Shown here piece by piece: positions 16,363-24,369 of a stretch of DNA of 64,000 nucleotides. Origin of the DNA: Candidatus Melainabacteria bacterium (GTDB lineage Bacteria > Cyanobacteriota > Vampirovibrionia > Gastranaerophilales > Gastranaerophilaceae); NCBI GenBank assembly GCA_003258725.1, contig QHMG01000004.1:433499-497498 (forward strand), read 5' to 3'. Every line of letters starts with the position of its first letter. The first letter of the stretch is position 1. A program made the position numbers and the translations under genes. The notes beneath the pieces were generated by a model. The model did no database searches and had not been told where the DNA came from. It saw only the letters and a program-made list of their open reading frames with translations.

Positions 16363-16641
16363 ATGAGTTTTGACGTAAATCCTTTAAATGATTACACCCC
16401 ACCAAGCATAAAAACCAACAAAACATCAGATGGTGGTGCTGGGAGTTTGGGCTATTTTCAGCAAGAAGAAAAGCGTAAAGAACAGGAAGAAGAACTTGAA
16501 AAAAGCATTTTTAAGGAATCAAAAGATACTTGTTCTTTTACAATAAAAGATGCTGAAGATTCTTATTATGGTGATCTTCCATTATCATTAAAAATAATTA
16601 AAACGATAAAAGACTTTATAAACAAGCTACTTCACAAGTAG
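16363..16641 (+). CDS. Small hypothetical protein
   Basis: This 92-aa protein is polar and Glu/Lys-rich, with a central EEKRKEQEEELEK helix and a basic amphipathic C-terminal helix ending LLHK. There is no signal peptide and no recognised domain. The start at ATG 16363 has GGAGG just upstream. GGGAAT (16333-16338) and ATTCCC (16357-16362) flank the ribosome site and could fold it into a hairpin loop. The 3' end overlaps the convergent csaB gene by 15 bp. Confidence 0.65.
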   Translation: MSFDVNPLNDYTPPSIKTNKTSDGGAGSLGYFQQEEKRKEQEEELEKSIFKESKDTCSFTIKDAEDSYYGDLPLSLKIIKTIKDFINKLLHK

Positions 16642-17643
16642 GTCGAACAACTCCCAATTGAAATGTTTGCTGTTGACAAATTCAAGTAAGGCTCTATGGT
16701 CTAGTTGTTTCATACGTGAAAACATATAGCCGTAATCTTCGTTTGCAAGCATTGACAATGCTGGAATTTTTGCGTCGTTGCATATTGCTTCAATTTTGTA
16801 ATCGTAATTGATTGCAAGAGTTTTAATGCCATATTTTAATGCAATTAGAATTGCGTGAAAACGCATTGCTATCATATATTCGAGACTTGCGATAAGTTTG
16901 ATAATTTCTTTTGGAGTTTTACCAGAAATTACAGTTGTTTTTAAGTTTGGATTTACTGATAAAAGTAGATGCTCAAAGTGTTGGCAAACCTCTAAATCTA
17001 AGCTATCTTGGAAGGAATAAATTTCAATTTCTTTGTCTGCAAATTCAATTGCAACTCGATTTGCAAGAGTGATTAAAAGTTTTTCTGTTAAAGATTTAAA
17101 ACTTCTAAGTTGAATACCAACTCTGTTTGAAGGTGTTGAACCTGCAACCTCTAAATCATACAATGGATCGCAAACAAGTTCAGGCTTTAAGCCCCAACCT
17201 CTTAATAAGAATAAACTTTTGTCATCTCTAACACTAATCCAACGGCAGTTTTTTAATAACTTTTTAGTAAAAAATTCGCCAATTTTGTTGTTTATTGGGC
17301 CAATTCCTTGTGCAAAAATTAGGACTTGTTTTTTGTAGAATTGAGCCATAAAAATTACCCAAAGGTAATAAAATAAACTTTTTACGCTGGTTGCATCTTG
17401 TAGCAAACTACCACCGCCTGAAACTAAGATGTCGCATTTTGATAATGCACTCATTACTTTGCCTAATTTGAAGCTGTGAATTGAGTTTACTCCATGTGTT
17501 TTTGCTGTTTTATCGGGATTTGTAGATAGTACTGTAATATCAGCTTCGTCTTTTTTTAATCGTTGTATTAAAACTTCTAAAATTGACTCATCGCCAAAAT
17601 TGTCAGCGCCGTAATATCCTGATATAACTACTTTTTTGCTCAT
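16627..17643 (-). CDS. csaB: Polysaccharide pyruvyl transferase, CsaB type
   Basis: This 338-aa protein should add ketal-linked pyruvate from PEP to a cell-wall polysaccharide, a mark bound by S-layer (SLH) proteins. Family features are GYYGADNFGDESIL at the N-terminus, SGGGSLLQD near residues 94-102, FAQGIGPI, SVRDDKS and a C-terminal MRFHAILIALKYG. It is the third gene of a run with KDG kinase and KDPG aldolase (1-2 bp gaps). The metabolic link may be just shared use of PEP/pyruvate, or simple operon hitch-hiking. No SLH protein is in the window. Confidence 0.88.
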   Translation of the reverse strand: MSKKVVISGYYGADNFGDESILEVLIQRLKKDEADITVLSTNPDKTAKTHGVNSIHSFKLGKVMSALSKCDILVSGGGSLLQDATSVKSLFYYLWVIFMAQFYKKQVLIFAQGIGPINNKIGEFFTKKLLKNCRWISVRDDKSLFLLRGWGLKPELVCDPLYDLEVAGSTPSNRVGIQLRSFKSLTEKLLITLANRVAIEFADKEIEIYSFQDSLDLEVCQHFEHLLLSVNPNLKTTVISGKTPKEIIKLIASLEYMIAMRFHAILIALKYGIKTLAINYDYKIEAICNDAKIPALSMLANEDYGYMFSRMKQLDHRALLEFVNSKHFNWELFDLLVK

Positions 17644-17644
17644 T

Positions 17645-18586
17645 TTATTCTACCTTGTGTGTAATTTCTTTTACTTCTTCTAATGTTGGAATTGATTTGA
17701 TAGCACCAATTTTTTGTGCTTGTAAACCGCTTACTATTGTTCCTAATTTTGTTGCCTCATTTGGAGTTTTTCCTTTTATAAGTGCGCTTAAAAACGCCCC
17801 ATTAAAGGCATCTCCAGAACACGTTGTGTCAACAATTGTTTTTGCAAAATATTCATTGAATACAATTTCTCCGTTACAGCCTGTGTAATATCCAGAGTTT
17901 TCTGTTGATTTAACAACAACAATTTGAATTCCTAAATCCCAGCAATACTTGATTACATTGTCTATTGATTTTGATTCAAAAAATACAGGAATGTCGTTTG
18001 TACCGCTTAAAAATAAAATATCAATGTTTGAAATGACATCTTCAAAGCATTCTCTAGCCGCTTCTGGAGTTGTAACGGTCTTTTTGTAATTAGGGTCATA
18101 AGCTGTAATTATATGATTTTCTTTTGCAATTTCATAACTCTTTTTAACAGCTTCCCTTGCTGACAATGACAGTGATTGAGTTATACCTGTTGTGTAAAAA
18201 TATTTAGCACTTTTTATATAATCAGCTTTTGTGTCATCTAAAGATAATTTTTGAGCAGCTGTTTTTTTACGATACAATGCCAATTCTTTAGGCTTTCCGT
18301 CGTGTCTAGAAATTAGAGCAATAGCGTTTTGCTCTGGAACAGTTCTTACAAAATCGGTATTAAGATTTTCCTTTTTCCATTCGTTAAGCAAAAAATCTTT
18401 AAATGGGTCATCACCAACGCAAGTTATATAACCTGTTTTTACTCCAAATCGTGCAGCTGTAATTGCGGTTACAATTGCATCTCCACCGTAAAATTTGTCA
18501 AAACAAGTTGCATCTTTAAAATCTTTATCGCTAGATAGTTCGATTATAGATTCCCCAACTGTAATTAGGTCAATTTGATTTTCCAT
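17645..18586 (-). CDS. kdgK: PfkB-family sugar kinase, probable 2-keto-3-deoxygluconate kinase
   Basis: This 313-aa kinase has the PfkB signatures: GGDAIVTAITAARFG near residues 34-48 and DTTCSGDAFNGAF near 252-264, with the catalytic Asp in SGDAF. The usual DTxGAGD is DTTCSGD here, within family variation. The neighbouring KDPG aldolase makes 2-keto-3-deoxygluconate the likely substrate: phosphorylation gives KDPG, which the aldolase splits. The gap to each neighbour is 1-2 bp. Fructokinase or ribokinase are the alternatives. Confidence 0.8.
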   Translation of the reverse strand: MENQIDLITVGESIIELSSDKDFKDATCFDKFYGGDAIVTAITAARFGVKTGYITCVGDDPFKDFLLNEWKKENLNTDFVRTVPEQNAIALISRHDGKPKELALYRKKTAAQKLSLDDTKADYIKSAKYFYTTGITQSLSLSAREAVKKSYEIAKENHIITAYDPNYKKTVTTPEAARECFEDVISNIDILFLSGTNDIPVFFESKSIDNVIKYCWDLGIQIVVVKSTENSGYYTGCNGEIVFNEYFAKTIVDTTCSGDAFNGAFLSALIKGKTPNEATKLGTIVSGLQAQKIGAIKSIPTLEEVKEITHKVE

Positions 18587-18588
18587 AA

Positions 18589-19197
18589 TTAGCCTTTGAT
18601 TTTGCTTAAAATTTCTTTTGCTCTAGTTGTAATTTCTGCATTAGACAAGTCTTCATAGAAGTTTCTACCTACACCAACTGCTTTTGCACCAACTCTTATG
18701 TAGTCCATTACTTCTGACAATTGAATGTGACCCATTGGCATTAAGTTTAAGAACGGCATTGGACGTAAGATGTCTTCAATGTATTGAACACCACCAAGTG
18801 CAGTTACAGGAAAAATTTTGATAAGTGGAATTCTTGATTTCCAAGCATCATACGCTTCGTTTGGTGTTGAAGCACCTGCAATGAAAGGCATTTGTCTGTT
18901 TTTAGAAATTTTTACCATATTCATTTGGTAAATTGGTGATGAGAACAATTTAGCACCACAAGTTAGTGCTTGTTCTGCTTGTTGTTGAGTAATAATACCG
19001 CCAGCGCAAACAATTGCATCTTTTGAAATTTCTGTAATTGCAGAATATAATGATGGATTTTCAACAGTAATTTCCATTACCTTTATTCCACCTTCAATAA
19101 GTGCGTGCGCAATATCAACAGCCTTTTGAGCATCTTTGTTTCTAACAATCGGATAGATTTTTTCTTCCGAAATTAATTCCATTACATTTTTCTTCAT
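18589..19197 (-). CDS. eda: KDPG/KHG aldolase
   Basis: This 202-aa TIM-barrel aldolase should split 2-keto-3-deoxy-6-phosphogluconate into pyruvate and glyceraldehyde-3-phosphate. EITVENP near residues 42-48 and IKIFPVTALGG near 127-137 fit the family, the latter holding the Schiff-base Lys, followed by the phosphate-binding MPMGHI and GVGRNF loops. It starts the operon with kdgK and csaB. AAGGAT precedes the ATG, and a TATAAT about 25 bp upstream on the minus strand is a likely -10. Confidence 0.88.
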   Translation of the reverse strand: MKKNVMELISEEKIYPIVRNKDAQKAVDIAHALIEGGIKVMEITVENPSLYSAITEISKDAIVCAGGIITQQQAEQALTCGAKLFSSPIYQMNMVKISKNRQMPFIAGASTPNEAYDAWKSRIPLIKIFPVTALGGVQYIEDILRPMPFLNLMPMGHIQLSEVMDYIRVGAKAVGVGRNFYEDLSNAEITTRAKEILSKIKG

Positions 19198-19266
19198 AAC
19201 GTATCCTTTTTTTTGACTTTATTATATCATGAAATAAATAATAAACTATTAATAAGGAAAATTTTA

Positions 19267-21198
19267 ATGAAAAAGCTAAAAACATTAGTAATTTTTGCGG
19301 TATTCGTAATTTTTATGTTTATTGCATACATAATATTTGGTCAGTTTTTTGAACCTCGTGTATACAACTTTATGGTAAAAAATTTTGTAGCTTATAACAA
19401 GGGGTCTGACGGTATTGTTTTGGTTGTAATTGATGAAAATTCAATTTCCCGTTATCGTTGGCCTTGGAGTAGAGAAAAATATGCAAAAATATTTAATTAT
19501 TTAGGTAATTACACAAGTGCGAAAATGATAGGATTTGACGCAGTTTTAACAACAAATGATAATCCTGTAAAAGATAAACAATTTTTTGATACTGTAAAAA
19601 ATATTGATAACTTTATTGGCGGTTTTAGACCGATGAGCGGTAAATATGCAGATGAACATGTAGGCAAGGCTTATGATAAAAAATTTCAAGAAAAATATCA
19701 AATTCCTATTGATGTAAAAACAAAAGCTCCAAGGTTTGAAATTTTTAAAAGTTTATCTATGTATCCAGATGGATATTTTAATTCTTTAGAAAAAAACGGC
19801 TCGGTGTGGGTTCTTCCAAATCAAGTGGATAACTGCATTAAAGATATGCCTCAATTGGTATACTATAAAGGACAATATTACCCTTCTTTAGCCTTGAGAA
19901 TGTATATGTATTTGAATAAGGTTAAAAAGTTGACCTTAACGAGTTCTAATCTGATTATCGACGGAGAAGATGACATAAAACTTCCTGTTCATAAGCGTTA
20001 TGGACAAATTTTTAACTATTTGCACTTCTACAAGAATTATAAAAATTCAGATTACACACACAAAACATATTCAGCCATTGATATTATTGATTCTATGGAC
20101 GATATTAAAGCTGGCAGAAAACCAAAAATTGATCCAAAGGCGTTTGATAATAAAATTGTTTTTGTAGGTGCAAATGCTAAAGCTGCAGGACTTTCTGAGG
20201 ATACGTTTGCTACACCAATGCAGGCAAAACATCCAGGAGTTGATATTCAAGCAACAAGTTTGGATAATTTAATTCACAATCAACCAATGCGTTCTATTTC
20301 AGAAGGTCAAAATTTTATATTGACCGTATTATTAATTATTGCAACATTTATTGTTGTTAGTAATTTCTCCTTGCTGCAAGGCTTGTTAATTTTGTCTCTA
20401 ATGATTGTTGGTTATATTTTTCTTGCAATTCTTTCTTATAAATTAAACTTTGCAGTGCCTGTGATTACTCCAATTGCCTTACAGTTGGTAACAATGATTT
20501 TTGGCTACTCTCGTAAATTCATTGTTGAGGCAAGGAACAAAGAAAAAATTAAAGATGCAATGGGGAAATATATTTCTCAGGACATTATGCAAAATGTTGT
20601 AAACAATATTGATAATGTAAAATTAGGTGGTAAAAAAGCTAATGTAACAGTTTTATTTGCTGATATTCGTGGATTTACATCAATGAGTGAAAAGTTAGAA
20701 CCTGACGAAATTTCAGTTATTTTGAATGAATATTTTACAGCTCTAGAGCCTATTATTAGTAGTTATAATGGTGTAATTAATAAATTTATTGGTGATGCGA
20801 TTATGGCAATTTTTGGAGAACCTATCCAAGATAAGGATCACGCTGTAAATGCGGTAAAATGTGCTGATGCAATGCTTAAAAAAGTTCAAGAGCTTCAAAA
20901 GAAATGGTTAGAAGAAGGTAAACCAAAAATTGAGATTGGTGTCGGAATTAATACGGGTGAAGCCTTTGTGGGAAATATAGGTTCTGAGAAACGCTTGGAA
21001 TATACCGTAATTGGAGATATGGTAAATTTAGCAAGCCGTATTGAAAGCTATAACAAGGTTTATAAAACACAATTTTTGATTAGTTCTTTTACATATCAAT
21101 ATGTACGTGGTATTGCTGATGTAATTAAGATTTCTGAGGTTAAAATTCGAGGTAAAGAAAAGAAAATGAATATCTATGAAGTCTTGAGGTTAACTTAA
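19267..21198 (+). CDS. CHASE2-domain adenylate cyclase (class III)
   Basis: This 643-aa membrane sensor has an N-terminal membrane helix (about residues 5-24) and an extracellular CHASE2 domain (about 25-345, with IVLVVIDENSISRYRWPW). Two to three membrane helices (about 355-430) follow, then a cytoplasmic class III cyclase. Metal-binding Asp residues are in FADIRGF and IGDAIMA, the purine Lys in NKFIGD, and IGDMVNLASRIE supplies the Asp plus the Asn/Arg pair, so ATP is the expected substrate. The start is ATG 19267 after AAGGAAA. The stop overlaps the next ATG (TAATG), coupling it to a lone receiver protein. Confidence 0.93.
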   Translation: MKKLKTLVIFAVFVIFMFIAYIIFGQFFEPRVYNFMVKNFVAYNKGSDGIVLVVIDENSISRYRWPWSREKYAKIFNYLGNYTSAKMIGFDAVLTTNDNPVKDKQFFDTVKNIDNFIGGFRPMSGKYADEHVGKAYDKKFQEKYQIPIDVKTKAPRFEIFKSLSMYPDGYFNSLEKNGSVWVLPNQVDNCIKDMPQLVYYKGQYYPSLALRMYMYLNKVKKLTLTSSNLIIDGEDDIKLPVHKRYGQIFNYLHFYKNYKNSDYTHKTYSAIDIIDSMDDIKAGRKPKIDPKAFDNKIVFVGANAKAAGLSEDTFATPMQAKHPGVDIQATSLDNLIHNQPMRSISEGQNFILTVLLIIATFIVVSNFSLLQGLLILSLMIVGYIFLAILSYKLNFAVPVITPIALQLVTMIFGYSRKFIVEARNKEKIKDAMGKYISQDIMQNVVNNIDNVKLGGKKANVTVLFADIRGFTSMSEKLEPDEISVILNEYFTALEPIISSYNGVINKFIGDAIMAIFGEPIQDKDHAVNAVKCADAMLKKVQELQKKWLEEGKPKIEIGVGINTGEAFVGNIGSEKRLEYTVIGDMVNLASRIESYNKVYKTQFLISSFTYQYVRGIADVIKISEVKIRGKEKKMNIYEVLRLT

Positions 21199-21581
21199 TG
21201 AAACACGCTTTAATTGTAGATGATTCGCAAAGTTGGAATAATTATCATTGCCAAAATTTAGCTCAAATTTATCGTGAAGAAATTGAAATTGATAGAGCTT
21301 ACACAGCAAGAGAAGGTTATGATTGGGTATACAATTACATAGATAATCCGTATGATTTAATTATAACAGACCTTTCTATGGAAAATGATTTTGCTCCTAA
21401 GTTCGCTGGAGAATGGTTGGTTGAACAAATTAAACTTTTGAAACAATATTATAAAACACGTATAGTAATTATATCAGGTTCAATGGCAATAAAGCAGATA
21501 GCAGAAGATCTTGGGGTTGATTATATCCCCAAGTATGTTGTAGCTAGTGACATTTCGGTCTATAAAAATTTAAACTTCTAA
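21198..21581 (+). CDS. Stand-alone receiver-domain protein
   Basis: This 127-aa protein is one response-regulator receiver fold: DD at residues 8-9, phospho-acceptor Asp58 in LIITDLS, Ser in ISGS and Lys in YIPKYV. There is no output domain. Its start overlaps the cyclase stop as TAATG, so it probably modulates, or is modulated with, cAMP synthesis. The loop after the Asp is unusually long (MENDFAPKFAGEW). The 3' end overlaps a convergent small gene by 12 bp. Confidence 0.85.
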   Translation: MKHALIVDDSQSWNNYHCQNLAQIYREEIEIDRAYTAREGYDWVYNYIDNPYDLIITDLSMENDFAPKFAGEWLVEQIKLLKQYYKTRIVIISGSMAIKQIAEDLGVDYIPKYVVASDISVYKNLNF

Positions 21582-21752
21582 GGAAAAGAGTTTTTGCGCA
21601 ATATCGCTAATTTCGACCGTGTCTTCTATCTCTCCTGTTTCTTCTGCCGCCATAATGGCATTACTAACATCTTGAGATGCATTTAATACAGCCTTTAGTG
21701 CTTCCAACTCTGCTGGAAATAAGCTAATTTTAGCCATGTCTGTAACGTTCAA
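21570..21752 (-). CDS. Small acidic hypothetical protein (TTG start)
   Basis: This 60-aa acidic protein appears helical, with EIEDTVEISDIAQKLF near the end. It shows no membrane or signal segment and no recognised family. The start is TTG 21752 because a perfect AGGAG lies six bases upstream; an ATG at 21737 is the fallback. A 14-bp palindrome at 21791-21804 sits upstream at about the -35 distance from a TATACT -10. Confidence 0.6.
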   Translation of the reverse strand: MNVTDMAKISLFPAELEALKAVLNASQDVSNAIMAAEETGEIEDTVEISDIAQKLFSLEV

Positions 21753-21790
21753 AGGGCACTCCTTTTGTTAGTATACTATATATATACCCG

Positions 21791-21804
21791 AAGCATGCAT
21801 GCTT
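21791..21804. promoter_or_regulatory. 14-bp perfect palindrome, possible operator
   Basis: AAGCATGCATGCTT is a perfect palindrome upstream of the small gene at 21752. It overlaps the expected -35 position for a minus-strand TATACT. A repressor or activator site is inferred. Confidence 0.35.
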
Positions 21805-21877
21805 GAAACCTTTAAATTAAAGAACATGTCATTGTTGTAATAAAACTTTTTATTGTTTTTTATACGATTAATTTTGA

Positions 21878-22366
21878 CTATTTTATTTCAAAATCTACGC
21901 TTTCATTGCTTTCCTTTTTTAGACCTGTTAAAAGTTCATAAACATAAGATGTAGCAAGTCCAGCAAAAGCGTTCATTAATGCACTTAATAATGCAACAAA
22001 GAAAATTAGTAATAGTAATACAATGAAACTTCCGAAACTGTTAAAAAAGTATTTGAAGAAAAAATGAGATTGTAATGCGCCTAATGGAATAAATCCCAAA
22101 ACTAAGTTGATTGGTGTGTAAATAACAGATGCAGCAACAAATGAAACAAAACCAATTACACTACCTAAAATAGCGCCTTCTCTCATATCAAAAATGCCGA
22201 TTAAGTTTTCACGCTTCATATAAACTAAAACGACAGGAGCTAAGCAAATCACCAATATTGTAATTGAAAAAATATTTATAAATGGAATTAGTGATAAAAA
22301 TCCTAAAGCTCCACCCGCAATAGCCGCTAAAATAGCAATTTGTCTTAATAGTAGTTCGTTAATCAT
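21878..22366 (-). CDS. Membrane protein of unknown function
   Basis: This 162-aa protein has about four hydrophobic helices (about residues 6-24, 30-48, 65-90 and 110-140). Glycine-rich stretches such as AGGALGFLSLIPF and GAILGSVIGFVSF suggest close helix packing, and the tail is polar. I recognise no family with confidence. AAAGGAAA precedes the ATG. It lies 12 bp downstream of ruvC and probably shares its transcript. Confidence 0.65.
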   Translation of the reverse strand: MINELLLRQIAILAAIAGGALGFLSLIPFINIFSITILVICLAPVVLVYMKRENLIGIFDMREGAILGSVIGFVSFVAASVIYTPINLVLGFIPLGALQSHFFFKYFFNSFGSFIVLLLLIFFVALLSALMNAFAGLATSYVYELLTGLKKESNESVDFEIK

Positions 22367-22378
22367 AATTATTTTCCT

Positions 22379-22864
22379 TTATTTTGTAATCAAATCTCTG
22401 CAATTTCTAGTATGGCAAATAGCAATTGCAATTGAGTCTATTGTATCATCTAATTTTGGTAAGTCATCACGCTCAAGGGCGATTTTTACCATTTGTTCAA
22501 CTTCTTTTTTGCTAGCTCTGCCAAATCCTGTAAGTACTTGTTTAACCTCCATAGGAGTGTATTCATAAGTCTTTACCCCAAATTTTTCAAGTGCCATAAG
22601 AATTACGCCACGAGCTTCAGCAACGGGCATAATTGTTGTTTGATTTTTGAAATAAAAAAGTTTTTCCATAGACGCAATGTCTGGTGAATATTTTTCTATA
22701 ATCTGAGAAATATCTTGAAAAATTTCATATAATCTAGAAGCGTCAGATTTCCCTTTTTCTGTTTGTATAGAGCCAGACGCAAGCAAATTCAAACTTGCAC
22801 CGTTAAAATCAACGATACTGTAACCGACAATTGCCATTCCTGGATCAATACCTAAAATCTTCAT
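22379..22864 (-). CDS. ruvC: Holliday junction endonuclease RuvC
   Basis: This 161-aa resolvase cuts Holliday junctions during recombination. The acidic active site is visible: Asp7 in ILGIDPG, Glu67 in SMEKLFY and the C-terminal DDTIDSIAIA cluster, with the FGRASKKEVEQMV basic stretch. The start is ATG 22864 (MKILGIDPG), exactly six bases after a TATAAT, although the frame is open about 40 codons further upstream. RuvA and RuvB are not in the window. Confidence 0.95.
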   Translation of the reverse strand: MKILGIDPGMAIVGYSIVDFNGASLNLLASGSIQTEKGKSDASRLYEIFQDISQIIEKYSPDIASMEKLFYFKNQTTIMPVAEARGVILMALEKFGVKTYEYTPMEVKQVLTGFGRASKKEVEQMVKIALERDDLPKLDDTIDSIAIAICHTRNCRDLITK

Positions 22865-22870
22865 ATAATC

Positions 22871-22898
22871 ATTATAGCAATCTTTTAAATAATGGCAA
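22871..22898 (-). promoter_or_regulatory. Promoter of ruvC, apparently leaderless
   Basis: On the minus strand TTGCCA (22893-22898), a 16-bp spacer and TATAAT (22871-22876) are followed by six bases and ATG 22864. Confidence 0.6.
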
Positions 22899-23008
22899 TG
22901 ACTTAATAAAAAACAAACAAAAAAGAAATGTAAAGTTTTGTAAAGTGTCAAAATGACACTAATAACAATGAATGAGGCAAACCGCATTAAATTTATAAAA
23001 CAAAAAGG

Positions 23009-23181
23009 TTGACTTTATAATCTTTGTATGCAATAATTAAATTGTGCATTAAAAGTGTAGATTAAACACTAAATGACATTACATTTACCCAAAAACAAAT
23101 ATAAACTCCTAAATAATAAACACTAAAAAGAGACCATTAGGATGCAGAAAACACACACTCAGAAAATGAGTGTTTTTTTTT
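23009..23181 (+). ncRNA. Possible small RNA in a 328-bp gene-free region
   Basis: Between ruvC and the next gene (22865-23192) no coding frame stands out. On the plus strand TTGACT (23009-23014), 17 bp and AATAAT (23032-23037) make a plausible promoter. About 105 bp later ACACTCA and TGAGTGT form a hairpin followed by nine T (to 23181). Neighbouring genes are all on the minus strand, so a plus-strand terminator suggests its own transcript of about 135 nt. The same hairpin could simply serve the minus-strand gene ending at 23193, which lowers confidence. Confidence 0.3.
23147..23181. terminator. Intrinsic terminator, possibly bidirectional
   Basis: ACACTCA (23155-23161) pairs with TGAGTGT (23167-23173); T9 follows on the plus strand, and on the minus strand the hairpin lies just beyond the stop at 23193. 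Confidence 0.7.
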
Positions 23182-23192
23182 GCTCTAAAATT

Positions 23193-23936
23193 TTATCGGT
23201 TTGGGTGAGTAATGCCATAGCCAAACAATGCAAAATCGTATTTTGCAGGGTCGTTAGCATCAAATTGTTTCAAATTGTTTGTAAGTTCTAGAACAGCTTT
23301 ATAATCGTTTGAATTGCGTGTTAACAGTCCCATCTTTCTAGATATTCGTGCAACATGTGTATCAAACGGAATAACAAGTTTTGATGTAGGAATAAAATCC
23401 CAAAGTGCTAAATCCACAGGTGGTTTTCTAACAAGCCAACGTAAAAACATATTTAAGCGTTTAAGAGTTCCGCCTTTTTTAGGGTTAGGAACAAGGTGGC
23501 AATAACCTTGTGTTAAATCGCAATCATCGTAAAAATAGTTGCAAACCGCTTGTAACATTGGAATTGTATCACCGTTGTAGTTGCTTTCAAATAACCATTT
23601 TAAACATTTTTTGTTTTTATATAGGTTGTTTAGCTTCTTAAAAAAGTTTGCAAAATCAGGTTCTTTAGTAAATCTATAATTATAGTCTCCAAGCATTTTT
23701 GGCTCAAAATTCATTACAAAGTCATAAGGTTTATACTCAATTAAATTTAGTAATTCGTCTATTTTTCTCAATATAACTTTTCTGTTGCCATAAGCAATAC
23801 ATGAGGCTAAAAATCCAGCAATCGTAACATCTTCTTCATTTTTAAATTTATGTGGAAATTGGATTGGGTCATCTTTTATAAACTCTGGAGTTTCATATTG
23901 TTCAACAAGTTTGTCTAATTCATCTTTTGTAATCAT
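23193..23936 (-). CDS. TIGR02757 / DUF2400 family protein
   Basis: This 247-aa protein matches the TIGR02757 family by its middle part: IAGFLASCIAYGNRKVILRKI near residues 38-58, RLNMFLRWLVRKPP, DLALWDFIP, KLVIPFDTHVAR and the C-terminal FALFGYGITHPN. The C-terminal part resembles a helix-hairpin-helix DNA-repair glycosylase fold, but no activity is established. Its ATG overlaps the tadA stop (ATGA), so the two are translationally coupled. Confidence 0.85.
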   Translation of the reverse strand: MITKDELDKLVEQYETPEFIKDDPIQFPHKFKNEEDVTIAGFLASCIAYGNRKVILRKIDELLNLIEYKPYDFVMNFEPKMLGDYNYRFTKEPDFANFFKKLNNLYKNKKCLKWLFESNYNGDTIPMLQAVCNYFYDDCDLTQGYCHLVPNPKKGGTLKRLNMFLRWLVRKPPVDLALWDFIPTSKLVIPFDTHVARISRKMGLLTRNSNDYKAVLELTNNLKQFDANDPAKYDFALFGYGITHPNR

Positions 23937-24358
23937 CTTAGCCTTTCAAAAAAACTATTCAATATGTTATCACAGTCTTGTTCGTAAATTCCGCCATAGA
24001 CTTTCATTTTAGATTTATGTAGATTTCTCAAATCAATAGCTGAACCTAAAGCGCCGTATTGTTTATCGTAAGAACCAAAATATAAGTTTTTAATGCGTGA
24101 TTGAATTATTGCAGAAGCGCACATTGGACAAGGTTCAAGGGTTACGTACATATCACAATCATCAAGTCTCCAACGTCTTAAACCTTCTTGAGCCATTTTT
24201 AAGGCTAGAATTTCTGCGTGAGCTGTTGCATCGTGTAATTCTTCTTTTTTATTATTTGCAAATGCAATTATTTCGCCATTTTTAACGATTACCGCACCAA
24301 CAGGAATTTCATTTTTTGTTTGTAGTGCAACTTCAATTGCATCTTGCATAAATTTCAT
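23933..24358 (-). CDS. tadA: tRNA-specific adenosine deaminase
   Basis: This 141-aa enzyme should deaminate A34 of tRNA-Arg(ACG) to inosine. The zinc site is His47 with catalytic Glu49 (HAE), and Cys77 and Cys80 in EPCPMCASAI. Length and the ARR-type C-terminus are usual. It sits between a two-component pair and the TIGR02757 gene on the same strand. AAGGCAAG precedes the ATG; an in-frame ATG three codons later is possible. Confidence 0.93.
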   Translation of the reverse strand: MKFMQDAIEVALQTKNEIPVGAVIVKNGEIIAFANNKKEELHDATAHAEILALKMAQEGLRRWRLDDCDMYVTLEPCPMCASAIIQSRIKNLYFGSYDKQYGALGSAIDLRNLHKSKMKVYGGIYEQDCDNILNSFFERLR

Positions 24359-24369
24359 AACTTGCCTTA

